Shown: positions 8,099 through 17,385 of the stretch, one piece after another
Layout: every line of letters begins with the position of its first letter
Numbering within the stretch: position 1 is the stretch's first letter
Source: JBGSMF01 sp964651475
Lineage (GTDB): Bacteria > Chloroflexota > Anaerolineae > Fen-1058
NCBI GenBank assembly: GCA_964651475.1
Contig: CAZYXV010000008.1
Coordinates: forward strand, 89,580 to 153,579
DNA length: 64,000 nt
Direction of reading: 5' to 3'
Program-made: the position numbers and the translations under genes
The notes under the pieces: generated by a model
The model's input: the letters and a program-made list of their open reading frames with translations, nothing else
The model's database searches: none
Told to the model about the DNA's origin: nothing

Positions 8099-9529
8099 TC
8101 AGGCTTTGCCAGACACGCGAATCTTGTCCAACAATTCAGCCGCGGCGGCGTCAGTGGGTTCGATAGACAAGGCCTTCAAGAGAGTTGCTTCGGCTGACGT
8201 GGGGTTGCCTTGTTGGAGATAGAGTTTGGCCTGTTCAATGTACGATTCAATGTGCTCGGGAAAAGCGTGAATATTTAATCCCAGCACATCAATCGCCAGC
8301 TCAATCTTTTTGACCGACACCAACTGAATCACAAGGTTAGGAAGATCGTCTGCATCGAAGCCATAGTCCTGCGCGCCGCCGGCCTTGAGGTCGGCATAGC
8401 GCGCGTAGGCAGCCTGGATGCCTCCCTCCAACATCGCCTGGCTGATCGGCACCATCCACGACACCGTACCCGCTTGCGGTTTTTGTTCCAGCATAGCGGC
8501 CAACACGGCTCGTACCATTCGGCTGCGAGCAAAGGACTCTTGATTGGACAGGATGACGGCGGCCTGTCTTTTCTCGGGCAGGATGACCAGAAAGTCAGCC
8601 CACCCAAAGCCCATGCCGCCGTGGCTGACGGTTTTCACACCGCCAAAGTGCCCCAGAGTCCACCCCAATCCCATATCCTCATAAATGCTGGGGCGCGGCT
8701 GGCCCCAGTCGGCGACAGGCGTCCACATTTCTTTATAGCCAGATGGAGAAAGAATGCTGCGCCCCTGATAACTACCCTGGTTCAGGCAGGTCACCCCCCA
8801 ATGGCACATATCCAGAATAGTCGAGTGCAAAAAGCTGGCAGGGGCATCCGCCCGGTGATAGGGATAGATAGGGCGGACACTCATTCCGGGCGTTCGAAGA
8901 TGGGGAACGGCCAGCAAGTCAGGGGGGACCTCGGCCAATAAAAACGTGCTGTTCGACATTCCAGAAGGAATCAGGATGTGTTCCTTCATGGCGGCCTCAA
9001 ACGATTGGCCCGAGACCTTGGCCATCATATCGCCCAGCACGTTGTAGGCGATATTGCTATAGCTGAATCGTTCACCCGGATTGGCTACCAGTTTTCTGTT
9101 GCGCAGGCCGCGAACGTAACGCTCGGCGGCTTGCTCATCAACTTCAGGGTGTGCCACCAATTCATCGTATTCGCTCTCATCCATATCCGGCATTCCAGAG
9201 GTATGGCTGAGGATTTGCCGAATAGTGATGTGTGGATAGCGCTCGTCGTCCATCTGAAAATAGGGCAGGTAGTGGACGAGGGGAGCATCCAGATTTATTT
9301 TTCCACGTTCCGCCAGTTGCACCACCGCCGTGGCGACAAAGCACTTGGAGACAGAAGCCACGCAGAAAATTGAATCAAGCGTCACGGGCGCCCCTGTTTC
9401 CAGGCTTTGAACGCCCCAACCCTTGGCATAGACGATCTCATCGTCTTGCACAATTCCGACCGCCAGCCCGGGTATTCCCCAGCGGGCGATGATTTCTTGA
9501 AGAACTGTATCGAGGTCACTTGTTTTCAT
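8099..9529 (-). CDS. Serine hydrolase of the class C beta-lactamase family with C-terminal TPR-like tail
   Basis: ATG at 9529 (MKTSDLD) is used; earlier in-frame codons come from a repeat element. About 476 residues with no signal peptide, so probably cytoplasmic. Active-site motifs are SVSK at about 59-62 (nucleophile Ser and Lys), YSN at about 157-159, and HGG at about 303-305 in place of KTG. This fits the beta-lactamase/esterase EstB/DD-peptidase-like family PF00144. The last 60 residues (YLQQGNPTSAEATLLKAL) look like one or two TPR units. The stop lies 97 bp upstream of the start of the hydrolase/FGE gene on the same strand. The reaction is probably ester or amide hydrolysis of an unknown substrate. 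Confidence 0.85.
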   Translation of the reverse strand: MKTSDLDTVLQEIIARWGIPGLAVGIVQDDEIVYAKGWGVQSLETGAPVTLDSIFCVASVSKCFVATAVVQLAERGKINLDAPLVHYLPYFQMDDERYPHITIRQILSHTSGMPDMDESEYDELVAHPEVDEQAAERYVRGLRNRKLVANPGERFSYSNIAYNVLGDMMAKVSGQSFEAAMKEHILIPSGMSNSTFLLAEVPPDLLAVPHLRTPGMSVRPIYPYHRADAPASFLHSTILDMCHWGVTCLNQGSYQGRSILSPSGYKEMWTPVADWGQPRPSIYEDMGLGWTLGHFGGVKTVSHGGMGFGWADFLVILPEKRQAAVILSNQESFARSRMVRAVLAAMLEQKPQAGTVSWMVPISQAMLEGGIQAAYARYADLKAGGAQDYGFDADDLPNLVIQLVSVKKIELAIDVLGLNIHAFPEHIESYIEQAKLYLQQGNPTSAEATLLKALSIEPTDAAAAELLDKIRVSGKA

Positions 9530-9555
9530 TTCACTTGTTCCTTTGCGAATCATTG

Positions 9556-9637
9556 GTGTCAACTTTAGGCATCCTGAGCCTGTCGAAGGATGCCTTCCAT
9601 GCACGGTTCGACAAGCTCACCGTGCTTAAGTTGACAC
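9556..9637. repeat. 82-bp palindromic element with GTGTCAACTT/AAGTTGACAC ends
   Basis: The ends are inverted (GTGTCAAC...GTTGACAC), and the inside carries GCATCCTGAGC, TCGAAGGATGC and GGTTCGACAAGCTCACC. A second copy lies at 46754-46836. TTTGCGAAT occurs on both sides (9542-9550 and 9643-9651), suggesting a target duplication. It sits in the leader of the serine hydrolase gene. Confidence 0.75.
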
Positions 9638-9701
9638 TAATGTTTGCGAATGTTAGCGCGTCAGCCTCCACAACGCGGCGAAAGCTGATCTTGTGGCGCG
9701 T

Positions 9702-9914
9702 CTAGTCGGTGCTGTTGGTGTTGCGCACATTGTCGGGCGTGCCGATCCAGATGGCGCCTGCTGCCTCAAGCCTCCACCCAAGCCGGTGCGTTTGAGCAGC
9801 AGGCCCCCGGCAATAAACATCGGCGGCACAAATACCGTGAGCACAACAAAACCGCGCTTGGCGACAAAGCTGTTGTTCCAGAGTGGAAGGCCTCCCAGAA
9901 AATTGGTTTGTCAT
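9702..9914 (-). pseudogene. Short remnant of a membrane-protein gene
   Basis: One minus-strand frame reads GFVVLTVFVPPMFIAGGLLL followed by KRTGLGGG, a good membrane segment. A second frame, after a shift near 9780, reads AAGAIWIGTPDNVRNT before a stop at 9702. The hydrophobic part has no good start, and the two pieces are in different frames. I take it as the decayed tail of a membrane protein, perhaps part of the neighbouring serine hydrolase lineage, but the family is not recognised. Confidence 0.35.
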
Positions 9915-9927
9915 GAGCTTTTTCCTG

Positions 9928-11178
9928 TTATCCATCCATCGGCCAATCATATACTGAAGCGATGCTCAGCAATATCTCGAAACGCAGCAAGCTGCCACTG
10001 GCGCTGTTGACCATCACCACGGCGCCTTTCCCAATCTGCGGATAAAACCAGATGAGGCTGCACGAACCCCAGGTACCCCCTGGATGCCAGACGCCAGGCC
10101 CTTGGTTGGCGCTGTGCAGTTCCACTCCCAGGCCATACGCATCGCTGAGTGGCTCATCTAGAATCTCGATTTGAGGTGATAGCATCTGTTGAGCCATCTG
10201 TGGTGACAGGAGATGACCGGTTTCTCCCTGGTAGGCTTGCATGAGGTCAATCATGAAAACAGCCAGATCGCTTGGAGTGGTCCATAAACTGCCGGCGGCA
10301 TGGAAGGGGAAATTGGCCCGCCCGCCTTGCACGGATTTCCCATCTAGAGTGTGTTCACTGGCAGAGAGGGCGCGTAAATCCTGTGGGAGAGGCTGATGAT
10401 AACTGCTATGCGCCATACCTAAACGATCCAGTACAGTAGCCTGCATAAAATCCTCAAAAGGCTGACCAAGGCGATCCTCAACAAGCAGCTCCAGGATCGC
10501 ATAGTCGGCATTGGCATAACGGTAGCCGGTTCCAGGCACTTGAACCACCCGCGTAGGCTCAATGCCATCCTCCGGCATTCCTTCTAAAAGCTGTTGGAGA
10601 GTGACGCCAGGCGCCTCATCTCCAAAGGTAATGTACGCGGGCATGGGATCGTCGGGGCCACGGTCGGTCAATCCATCTTTTAAACCGGCAGAATGGCTCA
10701 GCAAACGGCGAAGCGTGACCTTTTCTAGTCGGGTGTATTCATTCTCCGGCACTTGCCAGGACACGAGTCCGTTGTTCACGTCATCGTCCAGGTTCAAAAG
10801 GCCTTGCTCTACCAGAGTGAGAGTAGCCGCTGCCGAAACCGACTTTGCTACTGAGCCAGCATGGAACAGGGTCTGTGGCGTCACTGCCTCCTCCCCGCCG
10901 GCAACGCGCACCCCATAGCCTTTGACCCAGTCAAGTTTATACCCATCAATGACAGCAATGCTCACCCCCGGCGCCTGGTAATACCCCATCCGTTCCGCCA
11001 GGTCAAAAGTGCTGCCCCACTGCGGTTGGTTGTTTGCATCCATGCGCACAAGGCCGTTTTCCACCCGGGCGATGCGCTCATCCACGCTGTCAGATAAGGG
11101 GAGGGAGGGTTGCGGTGTCGCAGGTCGGGCGCAGCCAGTAAGTAATAGAAAGGTAGTGGTAAGGATTAGGATTTTCAT
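9928..11178 (-). CDS. Lipoprotein serine hydrolase, class C beta-lactamase family
   Basis: ATG at 11178 is chosen because it opens MKILILTTTFLLLTGC, a lipoprotein signal. Longer in-frame starts (for example 11238) exist, and the ribosome site is weak either way. About 416 residues. Motifs: AGSVAKS (Ser-x-x-Lys), YANADY (Tyr-x-Asn) and HPGGTWGS as the third box. It belongs to the same PF00144 fold as the gene ending at 8099 but is exported and has no TPR tail. Probably a periplasmic-side or surface esterase or peptidase. It lies between a membrane-protein remnant and an Ntn hydrolase, all on the minus strand. Confidence 0.85.
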   Translation of the reverse strand: MKILILTTTFLLLTGCARPATPQPSLPLSDSVDERIARVENGLVRMDANNQPQWGSTFDLAERMGYYQAPGVSIAVIDGYKLDWVKGYGVRVAGGEEAVTPQTLFHAGSVAKSVSAAATLTLVEQGLLNLDDDVNNGLVSWQVPENEYTRLEKVTLRRLLSHSAGLKDGLTDRGPDDPMPAYITFGDEAPGVTLQQLLEGMPEDGIEPTRVVQVPGTGYRYANADYAILELLVEDRLGQPFEDFMQATVLDRLGMAHSSYHQPLPQDLRALSASEHTLDGKSVQGGRANFPFHAAGSLWTTPSDLAVFMIDLMQAYQGETGHLLSPQMAQQMLSPQIEILDEPLSDAYGLGVELHSANQGPGVWHPGGTWGSCSLIWFYPQIGKGAVVMVNSASGSLLRFEILLSIASVYDWPMDG

Positions 11179-11300
11179 TATTGCTCGGTCGCGAGTCTTT
11201 TCGTAAAACGTTGAAAATGAATCTTTTGTACTGCTCATAGGCGATTTCTCTCTTGATTTGTAGGTCATGTCTATTCCCTGGCTTCCAGCATTGCCGTGTC

Positions 11301-12704
11301 TCATTGCTTCAGCGACCGCTTGTGTATTCCATACCCGGCGACCAGGACAACCAGGACCAGCACTGGCACGACTATCCAACCCCACTGTGAGCTGCGCGTG
11401 CCTTGGTCCTCCTGGGACGAGACGGATGACTCGGCGGACGTTGGTTCCTGAGGGGCTGGGACCGTGTCAATCCTTCTGAAGGTGAACTCTTTTCCCTCAA
11501 ACTTGAAGATCAGACGAGTCACCCGCCCTGTCTCATCTTTGACGAATGTGAGCTCGTGGTAGACAAGAGGCTGATAATATCCCTCGAAAGCTATGTGGAA
11601 GAAACTGTTTTCTGATTGTGGCAGCAGCTCGCGTTTCCACGAGCCCGGGAGTTCTTCAAAGAGCCTGTCACCATCGCGAATCACTGCGAGAGGTGGGGAG
11701 GGATCCTTCAACTCGGCCGGTACTTTATACTGCCCTACGTAGGTGTCATAGATGTTGGGATCTACATCGGTGACAAGCCTTTCCTCCAGCAGTTGGTCAC
11801 GGCGTCGCATGGCGGGCTGGGCCCACTGCTCCGCGGCTTTATTTCTCGGAAACAGGGAAGATATCTCATAGTCGTGCTTACCCATAGCCAGTTCTTTGTT
11901 CAGATCGAGCACGACCACGTTGTCATAGTCGTGGAAGTAGTACAGATAGATGATGTCGTGTTTCAGGTCGTAGATGTTGGAGTAAAGCGTATGAGCCTGG
12001 CCTTCTTGATGTGTGGCGTCCAGGATGCCGCGAAAGAGATCAATGGATATCGAATCGGCGCTCTGCAGCATTTGTGTGGCGGTTTTGTATCGGCTGCAAT
12101 AGATGTGCTCCGGGTCGGTCAGCGATTGGTAGAAATTGGTCGCCACTTGGTACCGACCTGTCCCACGGATGATTGCTAACGGTTCGACGATGGCCGAGTC
12201 GCCGGTGCTGTCGCCAAACAACCACTGGTGGTCCCAGCGATCTGCCGCGTGGTACTGATCAAAAAGCTGTAGCACACATTCTACAGTGGCACATTCCGCC
12301 ATTGCCTTGTCCACCAGGTTGCCCTGGAAAGCCAGCTTGTTTCCCCGGGGCACCTCCACCGTCCTGTCCACAGCCAGGCCATCGAAGAACAGCCCCTGGT
12401 CGTTCACACCGCCTTGGGGAGAAAAGTCCTCGTACCCAAAGTAGGCTCTTCCATATTCCCCTTCTTCTGAAGGCAAGAACCACACATAGGTGAAGGGATC
12501 AAAATAATCCTCATTGTTCCCGCCAAGTGCCAATTCACCATCTGAGGCATAAAAGACGGTGCAGCTCTGACCTGGACTCAACAGGGCCGAGTACTGCTCA
12601 AGGCTCTCCTGTGATTGCCTTCTAGCTCCATTCGATCCCTGACAGATGGCTGCGATGGACAGAATCACTACAAAGGTGAAGATTAGGATCGTTTTTTTCA
12701 TCAT
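11301..12704 (-). CDS. Exported Ntn-type amidohydrolase (penicillin acylase / C45-like) with C-terminal membrane anchor
   Basis: About 467 residues, with two adjacent Met codons and GGAGGAAACAG upstream. The N-terminal signal peptide is followed by SPGQSCTVFYASDGELALGG; the Cys is the expected N-terminal nucleophile after processing. NNEDY, FGYEDFSPQGG and GLFFDGLAV fit the linear amide C-N hydrolase / acyltransferase group. The C-terminus has a Ser/Thr-rich stretch and one membrane helix (WIVVPVLVLVVLVAGYGI) with basic residues after it, so the enzyme is tethered facing outward. Autoprocessing and substrate are inferred from the family only. It is preceded by a 470-bp gap with a gene remnant. 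Confidence 0.75.
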   Translation of the reverse strand: MMKKTILIFTFVVILSIAAICQGSNGARRQSQESLEQYSALLSPGQSCTVFYASDGELALGGNNEDYFDPFTYVWFLPSEEGEYGRAYFGYEDFSPQGGVNDQGLFFDGLAVDRTVEVPRGNKLAFQGNLVDKAMAECATVECVLQLFDQYHAADRWDHQWLFGDSTGDSAIVEPLAIIRGTGRYQVATNFYQSLTDPEHIYCSRYKTATQMLQSADSISIDLFRGILDATHQEGQAHTLYSNIYDLKHDIIYLYYFHDYDNVVVLDLNKELAMGKHDYEISSLFPRNKAAEQWAQPAMRRRDQLLEERLVTDVDPNIYDTYVGQYKVPAELKDPSPPLAVIRDGDRLFEELPGSWKRELLPQSENSFFHIAFEGYYQPLVYHELTFVKDETGRVTRLIFKFEGKEFTFRRIDTVPAPQEPTSAESSVSSQEDQGTRSSQWGWIVVPVLVLVVLVAGYGIHKRSLKQ

Positions 12705-12930
12705 CTGTTTCCTCCGCTATTGCAAGTTCCGCCGCACCCCAGCTCAGCTCCGCTGGGTCCCAGGCTGCCTCCGCTGTGGGTCAGCGGGGCGGCCGCCTGC
12801 CCCATTGCCACTACGTAGAGTAGAAACAGAGCGCACCTTCCTGCCCCCGACCAGCGTGTTTCCCCATAACAGCGCGGCGGACGAGCCGCGCCTGCCCGCC
12901 CCCGCTGGCAAAATCCAACGGTACGCAAAG
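12705..12930. other. Gap without a gene
   Basis: GC-rich sequence with short inverted stretches (CAGCTCAGCTCCGCTGGG, GGCGGCCGCC). I see no convincing gene or terminator on either strand. Confidence 0.4.
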
Positions 12931-13197
12931 GCCGTCAGAGCTATCGGCTGGAAGTGGTGTGCCGCTCCAGCAAGTGTTTGCATTTCTATTTCATTGATCC
13001 TGAATTGGGCTTTATGCATGTTCGCTTAAGGTTGGTTTTCATTTTAGCTTCAAGTATACATCAATGGCTTTCGCAAAAGACCTCCGAACGCGCTTGTACG
13101 ATTCGCGCCCGGCTTTGCCAGCCGAAGCTCAACGCCGCAGCGCGCGCGTGTCGCGCTTGATCGCCCAACTGCACGGTCACGGCCTGATTGCCAAAAT
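12931..13197 (+). pseudogene. Decayed remnant of a conserved hypothetical protein family
   Basis: Plus-strand pieces in changing frames read KCLHFYFIDPELGFMHVRL, then QVYING after an in-frame stop, then DLRTRLYDSRPALP and RVSRLIAQLHGHGLIAK. From memory of the family, intact members have the order KCLHxYxxDxxFGFMHVRLQ, WFPFxxQVYxNG and RLLRxLRAHGLIAKVP, so the order is right but the middle is deleted. It is antisense to the 3' end of the S9 peptidase gene. I do not know the family's function. Confidence 0.5.
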
Positions 13198-15174
13198 GTA
13201 CTTGTTCATCCAGTCAAGCAGCGCCCGGTTCTGAGCGCGGCGGAGGAGCGGTTTTCCCAAAATAGATCCAATGTGGGCGCTCGCAGGGAGGCGCAGCATC
13301 TCGACGACGCAGCCATTGGCCTTTAGCACAGTGTAGAACTGTTCCGACTGTTCCGCCGGGCAGCGATAGTCAGCCTCACCCTGAATCAATAACGTGGGGG
13401 TCGTGCAGCGGTGGGCATAGGTGATGGGCGAGCAACGCCGGTAAACCTCGGGGATTTCGTGCGGCTGCCCGCCTAATTCCTCGACGGCAAACCTGAGGCC
13501 GATGTCGCTGACACCGTAGAAACTGGTCCAGTTGGTGAGCGGGTTTTCCGGCGCCGCTGCCTTGAAGCGGTCCGTTTGGCCCACAATCCAACAAGATAGA
13601 TTCCCGCCAGCGGAGAGACCACAACAGCCCAGGCGTTCCCCGTCGGCGAGGCCCTTCTCAATGGCGAAATCAACGCCGGCCATCAGGTCCTTATAGTCCA
13701 GGTTGCCCCAGTCGCCGATAATCTGGGTAGCGAATTCATCCCCATAGCCCGTTGAACCCCGCTGGTTGACGAACAGCACCGCGTAACCCGCTCCAGCCAA
13801 CATCTGAAAGTCTAAAGAAAAGATGTGACCAAAGCCAGAGTGTGGCCCGCTGTGGATATACAGAATGGTGGGATAGGGCGCTATGCCTGCAGGCGGCTTG
13901 AGGATCCAGCCTTCGACCTGGACGCCGTCGGCACCAGGAAACAGCAGGCGCTCGGCGGCGGGGAGCTCCTTCTCAGCAAGCAAGTCGGCGTTGAGATGGG
14001 TAAGCTGTCGCTCGTTGGCCCCATCCACATTGGCGATGAAAAGATCGGCAGGATTATTGAGGGTGCTGATGGCAAAGAGCAAATGCTTATCGTCCAAGTC
14101 CTGGGCGAAAGAGGACCGCTCCCCCGACACCACCGGAGCCCAAGACTCGGGCCCCGTCAAGGAGATGCGATAGATCGGCACCGTCCCACCAGTTTGAACT
14201 CGTATGTACGCCGTCAGGCCATCCTCAGCCACCAGGATTTTGGGCACAAACAGATTCTCCAATAGCGCCGGCATGTCGGGCCGCAGCCCCCCTCCCACTC
14301 CAAACTTGAGGTTCGCCGTACGACATTCTGGCTCGCCCCCTTGTCTATCAACCACCCACAGGTCGCTCTTGGAACCGATAGGGCGGCCATGCGGCGTTCC
14401 ACAAAAGACAATCCGCTCGCCATCCGGCGGCCATGCGGCGGAGATGACCTGCCCCCAATCTCTGGTAATATCACGAACCTCTCCTTCCAGATTCACCGCC
14501 CTAAGCCGGCCAAGGAAAGCCGAGTGTGAATTGGGGGCCATTGACGCGATGAACAGGATTTCACGTCCATCCGGCGACCACCGCGGCGAGGCGTTCTGCC
14601 AGTCGTCATCCGTCAGTCGTTTGGGTTCTCCCCCCTCCGTAGAGGCTATGTAGATATCTTGCACTACATTATCCAGGTATCCCATTGTATCAAACCGGTA
14701 GATGTGGCGAGTAACTCGATAGGGTCTGTCCGGTTGGGGCGGATCTGTGGCTGGGCCGGCCGTAAAGGCAATGTACTTTCCATCGGGCGACCAGATGGGG
14801 CCTCCACCAACGCCCTGCTTGACAGAGGTCAAAGCCCGGGCTTCCCCGCCATTCACCGGGATGAGATAGATCTGTGGCTTGTCCCCACGAGTCGAGAGGA
14901 AGGCGATCTGTTTGCCATCAGGAGACCACTGAGGATTTGAATCGCGGGCCAACCCTGCGGTGAGTTGGCGGGCGTCGCCTGTCTCCAACGACAGGAGCCA
15001 AATGGTGACGTATTCCTTTTCCTCCTCCACATTTGCCTTTGCCTGGCCTTTTTCTACGTGGGAAACGGCATAGGCAATCGTCTTGCCATCGGGTGACAGT
15101 TGCGCCCCCTGCAGAAATTTGAACCGGAACAAGTCATCCAGGTCAATCGTTTGTAGCGCTTGCTTCTCACTCAT
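13177..15174 (-). CDS. S9 family (acylaminoacyl-type) serine peptidase
   Basis: ATG at 15174 follows TTGGAGCGATCT; the TTG just upstream is less likely. About 665 residues and no signal peptide, so cytoplasmic. The N-terminal half (about 1-400) is a TolB-like seven-bladed propeller with repeated WSPDGK motifs. The C-terminal half is an alpha/beta-hydrolase with nucleophile CGLSAGGN, QGEADYRCP (Asp) and ASAHIGS (His). Length and layout are those of prolyl oligopeptidase family acylaminoacyl peptidases, which release blocked N-terminal residues or cleave short peptides. The 3' end overlaps a plus-strand gene remnant. Confidence 0.9.
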   Translation of the reverse strand: MSEKQALQTIDLDDLFRFKFLQGAQLSPDGKTIAYAVSHVEKGQAKANVEEEKEYVTIWLLSLETGDARQLTAGLARDSNPQWSPDGKQIAFLSTRGDKPQIYLIPVNGGEARALTSVKQGVGGGPIWSPDGKYIAFTAGPATDPPQPDRPYRVTRHIYRFDTMGYLDNVVQDIYIASTEGGEPKRLTDDDWQNASPRWSPDGREILFIASMAPNSHSAFLGRLRAVNLEGEVRDITRDWGQVISAAWPPDGERIVFCGTPHGRPIGSKSDLWVVDRQGGEPECRTANLKFGVGGGLRPDMPALLENLFVPKILVAEDGLTAYIRVQTGGTVPIYRISLTGPESWAPVVSGERSSFAQDLDDKHLLFAISTLNNPADLFIANVDGANERQLTHLNADLLAEKELPAAERLLFPGADGVQVEGWILKPPAGIAPYPTILYIHSGPHSGFGHIFSLDFQMLAGAGYAVLFVNQRGSTGYGDEFATQIIGDWGNLDYKDLMAGVDFAIEKGLADGERLGCCGLSAGGNLSCWIVGQTDRFKAAAPENPLTNWTSFYGVSDIGLRFAVEELGGQPHEIPEVYRRCSPITYAHRCTTPTLLIQGEADYRCPAEQSEQFYTVLKANGCVVEMLRLPASAHIGSILGKPLLRRAQNRALLDWMNKYILAIRP

Positions 15175-15193
15175 AGATCGCTCCAAGTTGAGA

Positions 15194-15312
15194 TCACTCG
15201 CTCGTCTTGGTTCTCACCAAGCGATCCACGACGATTACGTCCGCTAACTTGCCCGGCTCCAGTGTGCCCAGTTCGCCGTCATCTTTTCCGAGATGGGCAA
15301 CTGGGTTGGCCG
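15194..15312 (-). pseudogene. C-terminal fragment of an amidohydrolase
   Basis: The minus strand reads NPVAHLGKDDGELGTLEPGK followed by LADVIVVDRLV and a stop at 15194. This is the typical last strand of imidazolonepropionase-like amidohydrolases (LGTLEPGKLADLIVVDGDP). No start and no metal-binding part exist, and the upstream sequence is the 3' end of a CPBP gene. It is therefore the stub of a deleted gene, fused out of frame to the CPBP coding end. Confidence 0.6.
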
Positions 15313-16337
15313 GCCAGTTGGGGCGATCTGTATACCGCCGGGTGGTCGAGGGGCAGCTTTTTCCACATCTGGTCAACCAGAATCAGCCCCAGCACGGCAA
15401 CGAACAAAGTCGGGTATAAGCTCTGCAGATGCTGGATGGGAATGAATGCCTGGACAGTATTGGCAGCCGCATGGGTAAAGCCTGCAACCAGGATGCTCCC
15501 CTTAGCACGATTGAAAATCCACACAACCAGCACAGAAAGCAGGATGTGCCCAATGTACATCACGACCCAGTATTGCAGGGTCGAAACCGGTTTTCCTTCT
15601 GCCTGCCATCCGAACAAGTGCCAGGGTACCCAGAAGAAAGCTATGACCAGGGCTGCGATCAGCGGGCTGGTTCTCTTCTGGAGTCTGGGCAGGGCAAAGC
15701 CGCGCCAGCCTGTTTCTTCCCCGGTGGCATTGAAAAAGAAGAATTGGTAGAGGAATTTGACTACGACCAAGCCGATCAGCGCCAGGCTTATATCTGGAAA
15801 TTGATAAGGTGGAATCGGTTGTCCGTTTAGGAGGCTGTTGATAGGGAAGGAAATCAGGTGCAAGGCAGGAAACAACACCAAGGCCAATAGAGCCCAACCC
15901 AACACACCACGCAGCCGGATCAACGAAGCCAGATAGTTTCTCACAGACGGAATTCGGGAATGAGTTGAAGCAATCACAAAAGCAACCGGCGCCACCGAAA
16001 TTGTGAATAGGACAACCACCACTGGCGATAGTGGAAATTGTTCGATGAATGTCAAGTTGGCAATACAAACCAGTGCAGCTCCGAACCATGCCACCAGAAA
16101 GGCAATCCAGAATGTGTTGCGTGTCCCTTGCCTGGGCTCGGTGTTGGCGACTGCCGTGACCATGATCCCTGCCAGCGCAGGGCCACAGACTGCTACAAAA
16201 ACCAGCGGCAGCAGCAAGAACTGGCCCCGCTTCAGGACGGCGCCATAGGAGAACCCCAACCCCCAGGTGATTGTAAAGGTAATCATATAAAAGGCTGCCA
16301 CTTGATGGCGCCTGATCCAATCGGTGAGATTGTTCAT
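15279..16337 (-). CDS. CPBP family intramembrane glutamic endopeptidase
   Basis: ATG at 16337, after GGAGGAAGTGAAT; about 352 residues. Around eight membrane segments. Motif 1 is ATGEETGWRGF (EExxxR), motif 2 FFWVPWHLF (FxxxH), and motif 3 HAAAN in GFTHAAANTVQ, so the catalytic set is complete. Family members (Rce1/CAAX-like, PF02517) cleave membrane or prenylated proteins, or process bacteriocin-like peptides. The last dozen residues run into the amidohydrolase remnant, so the natural C-terminus was probably lost. A second CPBP gene lies just upstream. Confidence 0.85.
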   Translation of the reverse strand: MNNLTDWIRRHQVAAFYMITFTITWGLGFSYGAVLKRGQFLLLPLVFVAVCGPALAGIMVTAVANTEPRQGTRNTFWIAFLVAWFGAALVCIANLTFIEQFPLSPVVVVLFTISVAPVAFVIASTHSRIPSVRNYLASLIRLRGVLGWALLALVLFPALHLISFPINSLLNGQPIPPYQFPDISLALIGLVVVKFLYQFFFFNATGEETGWRGFALPRLQKRTSPLIAALVIAFFWVPWHLFGWQAEGKPVSTLQYWVVMYIGHILLSVLVVWIFNRAKGSILVAGFTHAAANTVQAFIPIQHLQSLYPTLFVAVLGLILVDQMWKKLPLDHPAVYRSPQLAGQPSCPSRKR

Positions 16338-16448
16338 ATTCACTTCCTCCAGTTAGCAGGCGGCGCTAGCAGCAGGCGGTTCAGCCGCTTCCACAAAAAC
16401 TGTTTTGCTCCCAACGTAGCATCCATTTTGCTCACAACCATGGTCTAA

Positions 16449-17357
16449 CTATGGATTGGCCAGCATGGCGATGAACAGGAACAGGTCGGCTGCGGCGTGC
16501 ATCAACGTGGGACCCCAGATGCTATCGGTTTTCATCATCACATAGGCGCAGGCGAATCCAAGCGTAAATGTATTCACCAGCATAAAGGGAATGACGGGCG
16601 GCGACAGATACACTGCCCCCGCGTGCATCAGTGAAAACACAGTACAAGTCAACAGCAGCGTTCCCGTGACTCCTAGCAGCGGCGTCATCTTTTTCAAAAA
16701 GACGCCTCTCAACCACAATTCCTCCATGAACCCGTTTGCCAGAGAAAAAACCGCCCCCCATAGCACTGCTGCGCCGAGCCGGCCGAGACTGGTATATCGA
16801 GTCGCAAAGAACATGAAGGCAGAAGATCCCAAGTTGAGCAGCACGCCCCCGCCGATGAGCAACCCCCATTTGAGATTCCCCCGCTTGATGTACAGTGACC
16901 CCAAGTCCCCGCCCGATAGCTTGGTCAGCGCGAGGATGGGAACCACAATCAGCAGAGCTTCGTACAACTTGGCAACGGCCATGCCCTGAGATGAGCTGGC
17001 GGTCAGGTTGAAAAAAGCCAGGAGGGGACGGCTGAAACCACCTAGAAGCAGCGTGATAGGAAATGCGACAGAGGCGACAAAAAAGGCGAACGCAATTTGC
17101 CAGTACCTGGCTAATCGCTCAGCCCGTTTCATCAGCACCGCGGCGATCAGACATATAGCAGAGAGCAGGATATTGTAGGCGAGGTTGCGATTTGTCGGAA
17201 AGAGCGTATAGTAATTCGAGCCGAACACCAAGATCGCCAGTCCGGCCATCAGAAACAGCACAAACAGACCAAGACGAAACACCAGTCCGGGCGGCTCGTT
17301 AGCTTCATGTATCGGTTCTTGCCTTTGTTGAACAATGTTGCCTGAAACTGTAGACAT
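16449..17357 (-). CDS. CPBP family intramembrane protease, second copy
   Basis: 302 residues with ATG at 17357 after CGGAGTAACA. About eight membrane segments after a hydrophilic N-terminus of some 25 residues. Motif FMEELWLRGVF gives EExxxR, SLMHAG the first His, and LMHAAAD the last motif. It is only distantly related to the neighbouring CPBP protein, so the pair is not a recent duplication. The 111-bp gap between them has no terminator that I can see. Substrate unknown. Confidence 0.8.
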   Translation of the reverse strand: MSTVSGNIVQQRQEPIHEANEPPGLVFRLGLFVLFLMAGLAILVFGSNYYTLFPTNRNLAYNILLSAICLIAAVLMKRAERLARYWQIAFAFFVASVAFPITLLLGGFSRPLLAFFNLTASSSQGMAVAKLYEALLIVVPILALTKLSGGDLGSLYIKRGNLKWGLLIGGGVLLNLGSSAFMFFATRYTSLGRLGAAVLWGAVFSLANGFMEELWLRGVFLKKMTPLLGVTGTLLLTCTVFSLMHAGAVYLSPPVIPFMLVNTFTLGFACAYVMMKTDSIWGPTLMHAAADLFLFIAMLANP

Positions 17358-17385
17358 TGTTACTCCGTATCTGTGTAAAGGTTAC

